Assembly: GCA_963402885.1 (NCBI GenBank)
Contig: OY727100.1
Location: 16,647,395-16,711,394, forward strand
DNA length: 64,000 bases
Source: Antedon bifida
Taxonomy: Eukaryota; Echinodermata; Crinoidea; Comatulida; Antedonidae
Direction of reading: 5' to 3'
A program made the position numbers and the translations under genes. The notes under the pieces were generated by a model. It made no database searches and was not told where the DNA came from. It worked only from the letters and a program-made list of their open reading frames with translations. Positions 49,801 to 58,900 of this stretch are shown here, one piece after another; the stretch's first letter is position 1; every line of letters starts with the position of its first letter.

Positions 49801-49999
49801 TGTTTTAGTAATTATGTTCGTATTAAACAACACAAACTCTTTCCGTTTGCCAAATCGTTGTCGGAATTTACCGGACGAAATATCACCGACGACGACCACA
49901 TCTAGCATAGGGCGTCGTCTGGCCATTCGGAGCTGTAGTAACAACGAAGGTGGTTTTTGCTTCGGGATACAACGACCGCTGTATGTTTCAAATGTGTAA
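37780..49999 (+). CDS. Gene A: CUB-like / LDL-receptor class A single-pass membrane protein (4 exons, 315 aa)
   Basis: Spliced CDS: 37780-37894, 48407-48838, 49266-49394, 49728-49999 (948 nt). All three introns are phase 1 with GT..AG ends (donors GTAAGT, GTGAGG, GTAAGC), as is usual for shuffled extracellular modules. Residues 1-38 carry a hydrophobic signal segment. Residues 40-182 form a CUB-like beta domain with four cysteines (C45, C78, C107, C133). Residues 184-225 form an LDLa module with seven cysteines (C188, C191, C197, C201, C204, C210, C221) and the calcium-cage motif QDRSDEE. Residues 238-258 are a transmembrane helix, followed by a 57-residue cytoplasmic tail ending YVSNV, which fits a class I PDZ ligand. 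The order signal-CUB-LDLa-TM recalls NETO and LDLRAD2-type proteins but is shorter than NETO. It is probably a cell-surface receptor or co-receptor; ligand unknown. Intron 1 is 10.5 kb and contains Gene B on the other strand. Confidence 0.8.
40020..40580. repeat. 72-bp tandem array, about 7 units, in Gene A intron 1
   Basis: Unit contains GGATAAAGATGATAAGAATG, ATAAGAAAAGGTGATAAAGA and GGGTGATGGGGTGATTAAAA. GAT-rich and open on the minus strand throughout, but low complexity. Confidence 0.9.
41083..41243. mobile_element. MITE family B copy in Gene A intron 1
   Basis: Left GTTTCCACTACAGAGACGCA, right TGTTGCGTCTCAGTGGATCA, inverted relative to each other. The core CAATGACAAGCAACAGTTCA is in the opposite orientation to the 36.7-kb copy. 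Confidence 0.65.
42512..43353 (-). CDS. Gene B exon 2: sulfotransferase catalytic domain
   Basis: Nearly the whole luminal domain is in one exon, with TGA at 42514-42512. The frame stays open up to an ATG at 43396, but the codons upstream of about 43354 look like intron (AT-rich, with an in-frame stop just before that ATG). An AG at 43355-43354 gives the phase needed to join exon 1. An alternative AG at 43365-43364 would be phase 0. Confidence 0.92.
42512..44692 (-). CDS. Gene B: carbohydrate sulfotransferase, HNK-1 / chondroitin-4-O type (2 exons, 311 aa)
   Basis: Spliced CDS on the minus strand: 44692-44599 and 43353-42512 (936 nt). Golgi type II sulfotransferases of this family (Pfam Sulfotransfer_2; CHST8-14) transfer sulfate from PAPS to GalNAc or glucuronate in glycosaminoglycans and glycoproteins. 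Residues 11-28 form a signal anchor. The 5'-phosphosulfate loop is CQIPKAASTTW (residues 84-94), with the usual K after IP. The 3'-phosphate site is FVRHPFSRLLSAF (residues 149-161). Potential N-glycosylation sites (NHT, NKT, NIS, NSS) fit a luminal domain. The length is slightly shorter than typical CHST11-14. The whole gene lies inside intron 1 of Gene A, antisense to it. An ATTAAA polyadenylation candidate lies at 42455-42450. The acceptor substrate cannot be read from sequence. Confidence 0.9.
44599..44692 (-). CDS. Gene B exon 1: type II membrane anchor
   Basis: ATG at 44692 opens MKRLTTFRAF and continues through a hydrophobic run (TVVFLVFSTLFYMLIL), then HSK, ending phase 1 at donor GTATAT (44598). 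A short basic N-terminus followed by about 18 hydrophobic residues is the expected signal anchor missing from the catalytic exon. The phase fits the AG at 43354. Confidence 0.75.
44655..44935. repeat. Partial tandem duplication of the Gene B exon 1 region
   Basis: GTAAAAGTAAATGCTCGGAAAGTA (44655) recurs as GTGAAAGTAAATGCTCGGAAAGTA near 44857; CACACAAAAAAAGACATCAA and GAAATTACTTG also recur in the same order. The second copy lacks the block carrying the start codon. Confidence 0.7.
45042..45449 (+). pseudogene. Non-LTR retrotransposon ORF2 C-terminal remnant
   Basis: One frame reads KRAARIITFSHYLAPSQPLFKKL, then HHTKSHKYNLR, then ISISGPRIWNDL and ends KKYLISLY-stop at 45447-45449. QKRAARII-type and SGP-x-x-WN-L motifs mark the C-terminal tail of Jockey/CR1/L2-type reverse transcriptases. 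It is interrupted once, by TAA at 45225-45227, so decay is modest. It lies in Gene A intron 1, just upstream of Gene B. Confidence 0.82.
45450..45716 (+). mobile_element. 3'UTR of the non-LTR element with terminal hairpin
   Basis: It follows the ORF2 stop directly. It contains an imperfect stem: GGGGTCTTTCTC at 45557-45568 against GAGAAGACCCC at 45594-45604. An AT-rich end carries AATAAATG and no long poly(A). Conserved 3' stem-loops are known RT-recognition signals in CR1/L2-type elements; the role here is inferred. Confidence 0.55.
45826..45912. mobile_element. Half MITE family A, abutting another MITE end
   Basis: Right terminus GGTTTGATAGTGTAGGCAGAGCC followed by TTTAA. The next bases (GCTTAGTCTACACTAGCAAA, from 45915) look like the left end of a further family that has no visible right end. 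Confidence 0.5.
47403..47560. mobile_element. MITE family D
   Basis: Inverted ends CCAACTCAGACAGCGTCGTA (47405) and TACGATGCTGTCTGAGTTGG (ending 47558), flanked by TTAA and TCAA. A third, internal CAACTCAGATAGC lies at about 47510 and a partial copy (CAACTCAGACAGCGTGTCG) at 47007. Confidence 0.7.
48407..48838 (+). CDS. Gene A exon 2: CUB-like domain
   Basis: A 432-nt symmetric phase 1-1 exon. The acceptor TTTATAG sits just before 48407 and the donor is GTGAGG at 48839. Composition is clearly less AT-rich than the flanks. Four cysteines, an aromatic-rich beta pattern (YCQWASY, ITFTAP, CDITFKAP) and possible N-glycosylation sites NFT and NFS fit a CUB-type extracellular domain. CUB identity is a pattern call and was not confirmed by a profile search. 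Confidence 0.8.
48990..49106 (+). mobile_element. GACC-microsatellite-centred repeat copy in Gene A intron 2
   Basis: GGCTGCAGTCGCGTGC, TTAGTGTTTACCGACCAACC, a (GACC/GATC)n tract to 49079, then TGTTGCACGCGACT. The outer GTCGCGTGC and GCACGCGAC are inverted. It lies between exons 2 and 3. Confidence 0.6.
49207..49233 (+). repeat. (AATC)n microsatellite
   Basis: Six or more consecutive CAAT units in Gene A intron 2, about 30 bp upstream of the exon 3 acceptor tract. Confidence 0.85.
49266..49394 (+). CDS. Gene A exon 3: LDL-receptor class A module
   Basis: A 129-nt exon, too short for simple ORF calling, with acceptor CTCCCCAG and donor GTAAGC. Read in the phase carried from exon 2 it gives VSIPSCYACDNATKC and then CIDYCLRCNERNNC, closing with QDRSDEEEALC. 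The C-x-D-x-SDE signature and cysteine spacing are those of an LDLa repeat. A seventh cysteine (C201) is extra to the usual six. Confidence 0.88.
49728..49999 (+). CDS. Gene A exon 4: transmembrane helix and cytoplasmic tail
   Basis: Acceptor TTTAACAG, phase 1, running to TAA at 49997-49999. The stretch LLAVVFAIGVTLIVLVIMFVL is a clear membrane span, followed by a basic, Ser/Thr-rich tail (PTTTTSS) ending in YVSNV. The antisense strand is open across the same interval, but only the sense frame matches the phase of exon 3 and has a membrane helix. Confidence 0.8.
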
Positions 50000-51250
50000 G
50001 CTAGAAAAATGTTTGCAACTACAACATTGTATTTGATGTGATTGGAGTAACTAGGCCTAACAAGTAGTTGATAGCGGACTGCTAATTTCAAGACGATAAA
50101 AATAATGGATGTTTTTCAACATTGATAGAAAATGACTCTCATTTAACGTTGAATTGACTACTATAATGTTTTCTAAGCAGACAGTTGGTAAGTGATGAAT
50201 ATATTTGCTCGGAAAAACGTCAGTTAGTTGGACCAGACGTCGAGAAACAGACCTACGCGCAGTCAATAAGAAGGACAATTATAAAGTCTATAAGCTTTAT
50301 TGGAGGAATGGTTTGTGACCGGGGTTAAGAAATCTGAATGTTGGTGGCTTTGCTGACGTCAAGAGTTACGTCATAGTTAATGTTGAAGGATTTCCTAAAA
50401 TTCACTTTAATGCTCGGCTCAGACAGAATGTAGTTTTTGTAAGAATAATGGTTGTAAGACTAACGACCTGCTATATTCATTAATTGGCCGACTGAAACTT
50501 TACGCCTTAAATCAAGAAAACGATACTCGCTTTATAACATAATACAGATAGATATATTTATTCTACGTTCAGATTATGGAAAACTACTTTGCGTGTGAAC
50601 GTAAACAAAATGCTATTAATAGAATGCCAAAGATGGGGATGTCCAATTTACACAATGTTCAGTCATAGTTCATAGTTCATAGTTTATTTTATTTGTCATG
50701 GTGGCAATATAGTTGTTGTATTATTATTATTATTTACCATGATTATCATTATGTGTGTACGCGCGCGTGCGTCTCTCTTCATGTATGACATAAAATGATT
50801 CCCTTAGTTATGACAAGGCAATCTAACGGTTATGACATGTCATGTATGCCTAATGTTTTCTTTTTACAAATATTAAGCCAAATCACTGTATAGAACCCAT
50901 ACTAGTTTTCTGAAACGACTGTTTAAACTGAAACGAACCGTCATAAAACTTTGGATTTCTTAATTATTGTAATAATGATTATAGTATTACCATGCTCACT
51001 AGACTACATTAACAACGTGAACATGTAATCGATATTCATTACCAGAGTTAAATCAGAAGTCTCTTAAGATTACTACATGGGCTATTAATGTTTAAGTACC
51101 CATGCTGGGAAAAGCAAGAATGTTTTGATTAAAATGGGTTCAGTTGAAAGAGAAAGGCTTCATCAATAACATCAGTGACATGTTTCCTAATTTCAGGGGC
51201 GACAACCGGGTTCTTTCATGAGGAAAAACAAAGGCAAAATATGGGCTTAT

Positions 51251-51391
51251 GCTCTGTATACGCTATCAAACTTTATGTGTCAAAAAAGTGTGATGTGACC
51301 AAATATGGTGGGGATATGCTCAAATATGGTAGTGATATGACATCATCATGTCCATATATGGACACATCACATTTTATTATAGTGTAGACAA
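51251..51391. mobile_element. MITE family A copy
   Basis: GCTCTGTATACGCTATCAAAC on the left and ATTATAGTGTAGACA on the right. The core has GACATCATCATGTCCATATA. Ends are partly decayed. Confidence 0.65.
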
Positions 51392-52073
51392 CAAGGCAAT
51401 TTAGAGACGATTAATTAAAAAACCAAAAGAAAATAAAAACAATGTGACTGGATTTCTACTTTTCGAGAATAATTATGGTAATTACATTTTATATTCCCAC
51501 CCAGTTTTTATTCTACCAATAATATTATAATCGAATTTTGATCCCACTCATTCGCGTAGTATTAACTCATAAGCAGAGCGCTTTCCTAGATCGTAGCAAC
51601 TCTTGTTAACGGCAGCTGTCAAATTGGTAGCGATTTAACGTTCCACGAAAATCTCATCACATTTTATTTATATCGACTGTTATGTTTCATTTATGGCATT
51701 TACTAACTTGATCGAGTTATGTTGACACAATTATTTATGGTCGGCCAATTATAGCCAAAGAGGTTTATATATATTAGCAGCAACACTCAGAACTTACAGT
51801 GCTCACATAATTGAAAATAGAGGGCGAGTTGTTAAACCTTAAATCAAAATGTGTGAAGGGGAGGGGTTGATGAATGAAAAGGAAGAAGGAGCGGCGGGAA
51901 GGAGGAGCGGCGTATTTCTGTAATATCAACAGATTGTAATTAAACCATCAAAATATGTAGGCCTAATACACGGTGTGCCCAAAAGATTTTCAAATCAGGC
52001 GATGAATAGGCTAATTACAGTTTACACGCGGTGTACAGTATTCCCGTGTATACCCTTTCCCGTTCCGCCTTAA

Positions 52074-52265
52074 GGCCAATTTACCCAGACGAGCGGTAAC
52101 GGTGAGCGGAAAACCGCGTAGCTTGTCACACGTAGAATCTGTATCTATATGAACGGAAACCGCCCATCCGCTCCGCGTTGTGTGTAAAAAATAATGATAA
52201 GGAATATAACATAGATTCTATATTTTATTATTATTACCGTTACCGGTCGTCTGTGTAAATTGGCC
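52074..52265. mobile_element. MITE family F
   Basis: Ends GGCCAATTTACCCAGACGAG and CGTCTGTGTAAATTGGCC, flanked by TTAA and TTTA. A second inverted pair (GTAGAATCTGTATC near 52132, ATAGATTCTATATT near 52210) lies inside. Confidence 0.7.
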
Positions 52266-53124
52266 TTTACTACCCTAAATCTGTAAAATTCTTTTTTTTA
52301 CTTCGTGCTTTCTCAATATAGTATGTGCCCATCCACCATTTTGTTCAGAATGAACGATTTATACCAAAAAAAACGTGAATTTGTATTGTGATCAACAATG
52401 TTTGTTGCAGATGATTTATTACAGAAGTACGACATAATCTTAGATGGTAATGTTACCTATCAAGGTATTGTTATAACTGCCGTGTTTATTCGTCCAGTAG
52501 GCTAGTACACGTTGCATTTACCGAGATGTACGTAATTACAGACGAATCTCCGCGGCGAACTATACTACAAGCAATGCCCAGCTGCTAATAATTTGTAGTA
52601 TTAATGAAATTCATTAGATATCGATTTAAATAATGTTGTGATTCTCGAGTCAATCACATTCACCTTAATTCTATATTTCTTTCTTAAAAGTAAACTATAA
52701 TCGTAAGCAACTTACCAATACAGTAGTTTGATCCTCTTCCGGCTTCAAAAGATTCCACAGCCGACCAAATTAAATTTACAGGTGGTTACTTGAGCGGCAT
52801 GTCAGAGCATATTATTACATAACCTCCTGAACTGTACCGTTGTTCTTTGCACATAACTTGAAATTGCTGGCATATAATCGCTTCACGCGTTTAAAAGCTG
52901 GTAAAACATTGTACGAGCGCGTATTGTGTCATTGGTCGACGTACATGGGATCTCCCGGCGGATCTACAACCCGTCAAAACTGTGTCGAGGAATTTTGAGT
53001 AACAAAGCACATGAGTATTCGCATGCGCACAATGAATTAACATGACGTAACGGTTCCTAGTCCCTATTTGCACTACATAAAGAAACTTTAAGACACGCGT
53101 TCAAAAAACTGATTAATAATATTC

Positions 53125-53246
53125 ATGTGATGTGCCCATGGACATAATAATGTCATTTCAATACTATGGGCAGATCAATACCATTATTTAGGCACATCAC
53201 ACCTCTATCTTGTCAAACTAGTTTGATAGTGTAGACAGAGATTTAA
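53125..53246. mobile_element. MITE family A copy, one end missing
   Basis: Intact end AACTAGTTTGATAGTGTAGAC at the right. The left side starts inside the core (ATGTGATGTGCCCATGGACA). Confidence 0.6.
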
Positions 53247-54047
53247 GCGTGTGTCAACTGCGCGTCTCAAGGTGATTTCATTGATACGTCAGTGCGTCCC
53301 AGAAAAACCCATAAAAAATAAATCCGTACTCATATTGCCTTTGACAACACAAGTACAGAAACAATATTACAGTACTACTGCAGTTTTCTGAGATTTATCC
53401 GGTACCTATTTTTGCGACAAAATCAATTAAAAATAATACAATAATGAAAGAAATAGTGTTGTCTTACCCCGTACTATACGATAGTAAAGCACGATGCAGT
53501 TTATTTCTATTTTTTTGTAATAAAATCTTAAAATATTTCCTGTAGAAGTTTAATCTACCCTTTCCACCTATAAAATAATAATTTGAATTAAATAACTTTT
53601 ATTTAACAACCGTTATATTTTCGATCGCACAGGACAGAAACAATAGGGACAACTCAATGATCGTCACCCAGAAAAATTAAATGCTGCTTAAAATCAAAAT
53701 AACATCAAGCTATGGAGGATAACCTTTGACACAGACGTTTTACAGTCGTTGATCTAGACTAAAGAGAGTCGTTGTGCGCATGTATGAATGTTGCCGTTTT
53801 TATTACAGCGTCTAAGTATATAGACAGTCGTCTTACGCGTCTCAGGTAGAACTGTAACGGAAGATGAACACTGAGAAACGTAAAAACTCGGGAAAAATAA
53901 AATGCTCTATTTTCATAATAGTCTGGGGCCCAGTCTGGTCTGGGGTTAACATGGTTGGATTTGGCATTCACACAATATTCGTTTAAAACTGTGACTATCA
54001 TGCATGCAAGGATTGGCATACGTCACAACAAATGCAAACTGGTAGTG

Positions 54048-54077
54048 CGATGATGACATCACAAGACGTCATCATCG
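54048..54077. promoter_or_regulatory. 13-bp-arm hairpin with two CRE-like sites
   Basis: CGATGATGACATC, loop ACAA, GACGTCATCATCG, one mismatch. TGACATCA and GACGTCAT resemble CREB/ATF sites. No gene is assigned to it. Confidence 0.3.
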
Positions 54078-54784
54078 TATCAACACATATTTTAAAAATT
54101 CTTATACAACTTATTTACAACTTTTATACAAAACATAATTTGACCCTGACTGTATTAATGCTCAATACGAGTTGAACAGAATAAAATAACGATAATATAT
54201 CGAACATAAAGTGGTAATTCATAAAATATTTCTGTAACTTTTTAACACGATTATCCGCCATTTTAAAAAATATCGGTACTTTGTAAGCATACCTGTCTCA
54301 TATACTTTCTATATAAAATTTACTTTAATGAATACGGGAGGGAACTATGACAGTTAAAACTCTTTTTCTACCAACTTTTGGTATTGTATTAAAACGAATA
54401 AAATATATTCCGTAATCGTTAAAACTTTTTAAACTCAATTACTTCTTTAAAAACACAATATTGAGTATTTAACATTTGTCATACATAATAATAAATTAAT
54501 ATATACATTTTCTTATCTATATTTCTTAAAGACATGATTATACCTATTTTTCACAAAGTAATTTTGTAGTGACGTAATAACCCAAGTAGGGTTGACACCG
54601 ACCCCACCCAGTCTTTCTACGGCCACACCCTTCCCCCAAATTCGAGTATCCTTACAGGTTTACTGATTAAAACCCTTATCAAAAGACCTGACCAAAGACG
54701 AATACAGACACAGAAATCAACTGGTATTTTGTCAGCCAAACGACGGACACAATAGTGCGTAAAATAGTTTGACATCAATATACA

Positions 54785-54862
54785 GTAGAAACCTCCTTTA
54801 GGAAACCTCAGTGGACACCCTAATTAAGGGCACACTTTGTTGGGTAACGAAGGTGTTCTACT
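54785..54862. repeat. Family E repeat copy
   Basis: Bounded by CAGTAGAAACCTCC and GGTGTTCTACTATA, with GTGGACACCCTAATTAAGGG inside. Confidence 0.45.
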
Positions 54863-55092
54863 ATATTATGCATTTTTGTATGCGTTGGAAAGTCGTCATC
54901 ACCTCTGTCAAGTTCTACTGGCTTTGTATTTAAAAAAAATTAAAGTAATTCTTATAGATATCCATATTTTTTGTTATAATAGTTTGACTATACACCCGTA
55001 TATAAAATATTCATCTGTAAAGGTTCATACTATTTCTGTTAAAACGACGATATTGGTAACATTCATTTCCGTGTGAATAGCAGTATTGCTGT

Positions 55093-55173
55093 TTGCGATG
55101 GCGGCGTACTAAAGACTGTTCAACTATTTTTTAGGGGTGTTTTCACCACTCTTTTTATTCATCGCCTCAAACA
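55093..55173 (+). repeat. Inverted repeat arm 1 (81 bp), downstream of Gene C
   Basis: GCGATGGCGGCGTACTAAAG...ATTCATCGCCTCAAACA; its reverse complement at 56662-56742 differs at about 5 positions. It contains a minus-strand AATAAA (55159-55154). Confidence 0.9.
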
Positions 55174-55491
55174 AGTTAGTACGCGCGTAGATCTCTATGT
55201 TCACCCATCCATATGAATTGCTTGTGAAGGTAGTTATACTAACATAAATTTGATTTTCATAATCTTAATGAATAAACAAAACTTTGATGATGTTTTTCTT
55301 TGTTTCTTCTTCTTCACCCTTTTCTTCAGACTAAGAATCGTGTATTGCAAAATTGGTTTCATTTCTGTCTATCGTATTTACAAGACGATCAAAGGGTCTT
55401 CACAAATAATGTCGAAGTGCAAGAATTTCGTCGTCATAGTTGTTTTAAAATCACTAAATTCGTCAGTATTTGATCGAATTTGTGTATTAAA

Positions 55492-55580
55492 ATAAGCGGG
55501 AAGCAATAGTCTCCTCAGTCCAGTGTGTGTTGAAATAAGCGGACAGAAGCAATAGCCTCCTCAGTCCAGTGGGTGTTAAA
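55492..55580 (+). repeat. Direct duplication of about 45 bp
   Basis: TAAGCGGGAAGCAATAGTCT...CAGTGTGTGTTGAAA followed by TAAGCGGACAGAAGCAATAG...CAGTGGGTGTTAAAA, downstream of Gene C. Confidence 0.85.
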
Positions 55581-55733
55581 ATCTTCTGTTTCTCCTTAAT
55601 CAATCGCATATGAAAAGTGTTACTTTCAAATCTTTTTACACGATTGGAACTATACTAACAGTTGAAGGCAGTGCTTGGGAATATTTACAAGCATAAAATA
55701 CGCTGCATCGTCTGTTTTGGGGTTTTTCAGCGA

Positions 55734-55978
55734 TCAGTCATTTTCCACACAAACATGCGTCCTCCTGTGCTCGCGTGTCATATATTTCAGGCCGTTTCTC
55801 AAGTTACTGACAGACTGGGACCTGTATGGTCGAATACTGTGCAGGATGCAGTGACGGTATTGCGTTAATGTTTCGCAAAAGTCTTTGTCTTTACGCTGGG
55901 ATAAGCTGACAAAATGTCGATTACACGGCGATACAGCTCGTTTGAGGTGTTTCTCTGTTTTTAACTGACTTGATTTAC
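55734..55978 (-). CDS. Gene C exon 5: cysteine module 2 and C-terminus
   Basis: Acceptor TTTTTGCAG before 55978, phase 1, ends TGA at 55736-55734. It encodes GKSSQLKTEKHLKRAVSPC and then DKDFCETLTQYRHCILHSI, aligning with EDAFCKGFQAYIECVFEDI of module 1. The last cysteine is in HVCVEND. A minus-strand AATAAA lies far downstream at 55159-55154. Confidence 0.7.
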
Positions 55979-58900
55979 CTGCAAAAATTATTAAAATATA
56001 TACGTTAAAAACTATTAAGTTAACGAGTATTGATTTGTTAGAGATTAAGACCCAATACAACTGTAGAAAACAGAATTATTGATAAAATGATAATGAAAAT
56101 TGTCTGGAAAAGGATTATATAGATGGTGGTAGGAAGAGATGCCTTTTTGTGACGATCTGTACACACTTACGTACACTCTTCTCTTTTACTCTCACACTTA
56201 AGTGTGATTGGTCAACACAGGAACTTAGCAGACTCTCTTATGGAAGTGAAGTAAGACGCTAGGTACTGGTTGTTTAAAATCGAAAACTACTTTCATGAGG
56301 ATGTAAAACCCGAATAGCTCTGTCTACACTATCAAACTAGTTCGACATTTTTTTTTAATGTGACCAATTATTTTTTGTTACATAAAGTTTGATAGTGTAG
56401 ACAGAGCTTTATAGCAAGTTATTGCTGTTGAAACTACCTTGTGTGAGTGCTCGTCTCGATCGTTCTAACGTATCATTATCCGTTTCAAGAGAAGTGAAAT
56501 CAAGATTAGGACAAACATCTAAATCTTTATAGATACTTCCAACATTTATCACATTTCGTACATACTCATCCATGTTACAGGGTACAATGTCTTCAAACAC
56601 ACATTCAATATATGCCTAAAAAAACAATGAAGTTTGGTTAGTTATAATGGAGACACTGTAATGTTTGAGGCGATGAATAAAAAGATTGGTGAAAACACCC
56701 CTCGGAAATAGTTGGACAGTCTTTAGTACGCCGCCATCGCAAGGTCCATATATCTTGGATACTTTTAGTGCTATGGATTTGCTAATACCCTTTGACCTCA
56801 TTGTGTTGATTTGCGCATGCGGAAAGTAAACTAACACGTCAACTTTTGCCAATGTACACGTTGTATATCCAAAGCTTTGACACCATTGACGGATCTTGAA
56901 ATGACACGTGCATATATACAGAGATCCTGTCGAGGCATAATGTTTCTATCTTAAATCTCGAAAAAAACCTACTTGGAATCCTTTACAGAATGCGTCTTCG
57001 TCAGTTATAAGGAGATCCACGACTTCCAAGAATCTAGCGTCACATTTCCTCATCGCTTCAAGTTCACAATCTTCAGAGGGAGCTGTTAAAATAAAATGGA
57101 TACATTGTTAAATTGCATGAAGACGACGGTATATTGAGGCGACATATGGAATGGAAAAGACGACATATATGGAATGGAAAAGACGACATATATGGAATGG
57201 AAAAGACGACAAACATGCAATGAAAACAGAAGACACATATGGAATGGATGATTATGCATGACGCTTTACAATGAAAAGTTGCGATTTTGACGCATGCGCT
57301 TACCTAACATACCTGATGTTTCTGTTTCCGTCTCGCTTTCAAACAACCCTCCACTACTTGAGTAAGTCGATGACGACGAGAAATCGATCATATCTGGTAT
57401 CATAATCTCCGCTTGAAGATCAAAACTCGTACTTGACATCGACGATACATCAATGTCATCTAGGAAACCGAAGAACTCAGTTTTTGAAATCTTGCTGTCA
57501 GAGTTTTTATCAAATCGTTTGAAAATAGCAGTGACGTCATCATTAACTTCCCGGGTATTGTATGCCCTGTATTCTGATTTTGTGATGAAACCGTCGTTAT
57601 TGCCATCAAGGTCCGTGAATGCTTCAGTATCGCCTGTTACTTGGGAGGCTACTGATCTTCTTTGCCTTAAAACACAAATAGAATATCTATTGATTAACGA
57701 TGGGAAAATACTTGGGTGGTTAGAAAAAGTCACCGAGACCAGAGATTGTGATACTTAATTTACGCATAATGTCGCCCTCTAGAATTCTTCCTAGACTGAA
57801 CTTTTGACCGAGTTCCAAAATGGAGACAACGTCAACGATTAAATAGCTTTATTAATAATTAATTTGATTTGATTAGAATGTTCAATTGTCGGTACCTTTG
57901 TTGGATTAGATCCTAGACAATGCTCTATTATAAAGTGTATTGATGGATGGATTAATTGTTTGACTTATTTGAATCCCGTGACAGAAAAGGGAAAACGCAA
58001 TAATAATATTAATGTATCTAAATGGAATACACACGGGCTTACAGTACAGTAAGAATAGATAGAAGATGTTGTTTTTATTCATCAGTAATAATACCCCTAT
58101 TAATGAGATTTTGTCGGAAGTGTCCCTGTGAATAGGAGTTGGTGTTTTAACACATGTAACCGTTCATTTCACAGTAAAAGTATCCCTTGTGTAGGGGTGT
58201 TCCTTTATATAGGGGTGTCCCCACCAATATGCCCTACACTAAACTAATCATATACTGTATTTTACATTATAAATATTATAAATATTATTCTAATTATTTC
58301 TGCATCACTAATAAAATATTTCCGCAGTATATTAATTCAATTTATTATTTTAGTAAATCCAAATATTTAAAGTGAGTTTCGTTGGAATTTACCTGACCGG
58401 AATACAAAACGTATCAAATTCATATCGAATTAATTATATTATTATTATGTAATATGATAGTGCTGTATTGTTAATCCACCGTTTTAATTAATTATGCAAC
58501 AAAAGTACATATTCAAGAAATAAGACCAGTAAAGCATTAAGTTAGGCGCGCATTCCGTTACGCTTCAAAGCGCACATATCGCACGCCTCGTTACGCACTA
58601 TCTAAAACAGCTTGCTCCTAATTAGTGATATCAAATATCTAATTAATAAAATATGTCTATTTCATGCATAAAATCATAAAGCAAGCATATTGATATCCGA
58701 TATTATGGGCATAATATAAAACGGAAACGAAGATATACTTTACAATAAGTAAAATATATACTTCGAAGGTAAATAAACAGATAATAAAATTGAAAAATGA
58801 CATTAGTTAAAGATAATTATATTTTCATATAGATTAGCGTAAAATTAAAAGTACATCATTTGACTCGATAAATTCATTTGATGGAATTCACCCGATCATG

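Larger units (their letters stand above)
50000..55092. other. Intergenic region between convergent Genes A and C
   Basis: MITE family A copies, one family F MITE, a CRE-like hairpin and a family E repeat. No canonical AATAAA soon after the Gene A stop; TATAAA at about 50279 and ATTAAA at about 51123 are candidates. Confidence 0.5.

Noticed and set aside
49717-50091. 124-codon minus-strand frame opposite Gene A exon 4
   Set aside because: Shadow of the coding exon; the sense strand has the transmembrane helix and matching splice phase.
55662-55868. 68-codon plus-strand frame
   Set aside because: Antisense shadow of Gene C exon 5.
56409-56615. Exon 4 of Gene C as the terminal exon with its stop codon donated by the MITE
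   Set aside because: A donor at 56437 joins in exact phase to an exon (55978-55734) that repeats the same cysteine module, so the MITE is intronic in the main model. Kept only as a possible isoform.
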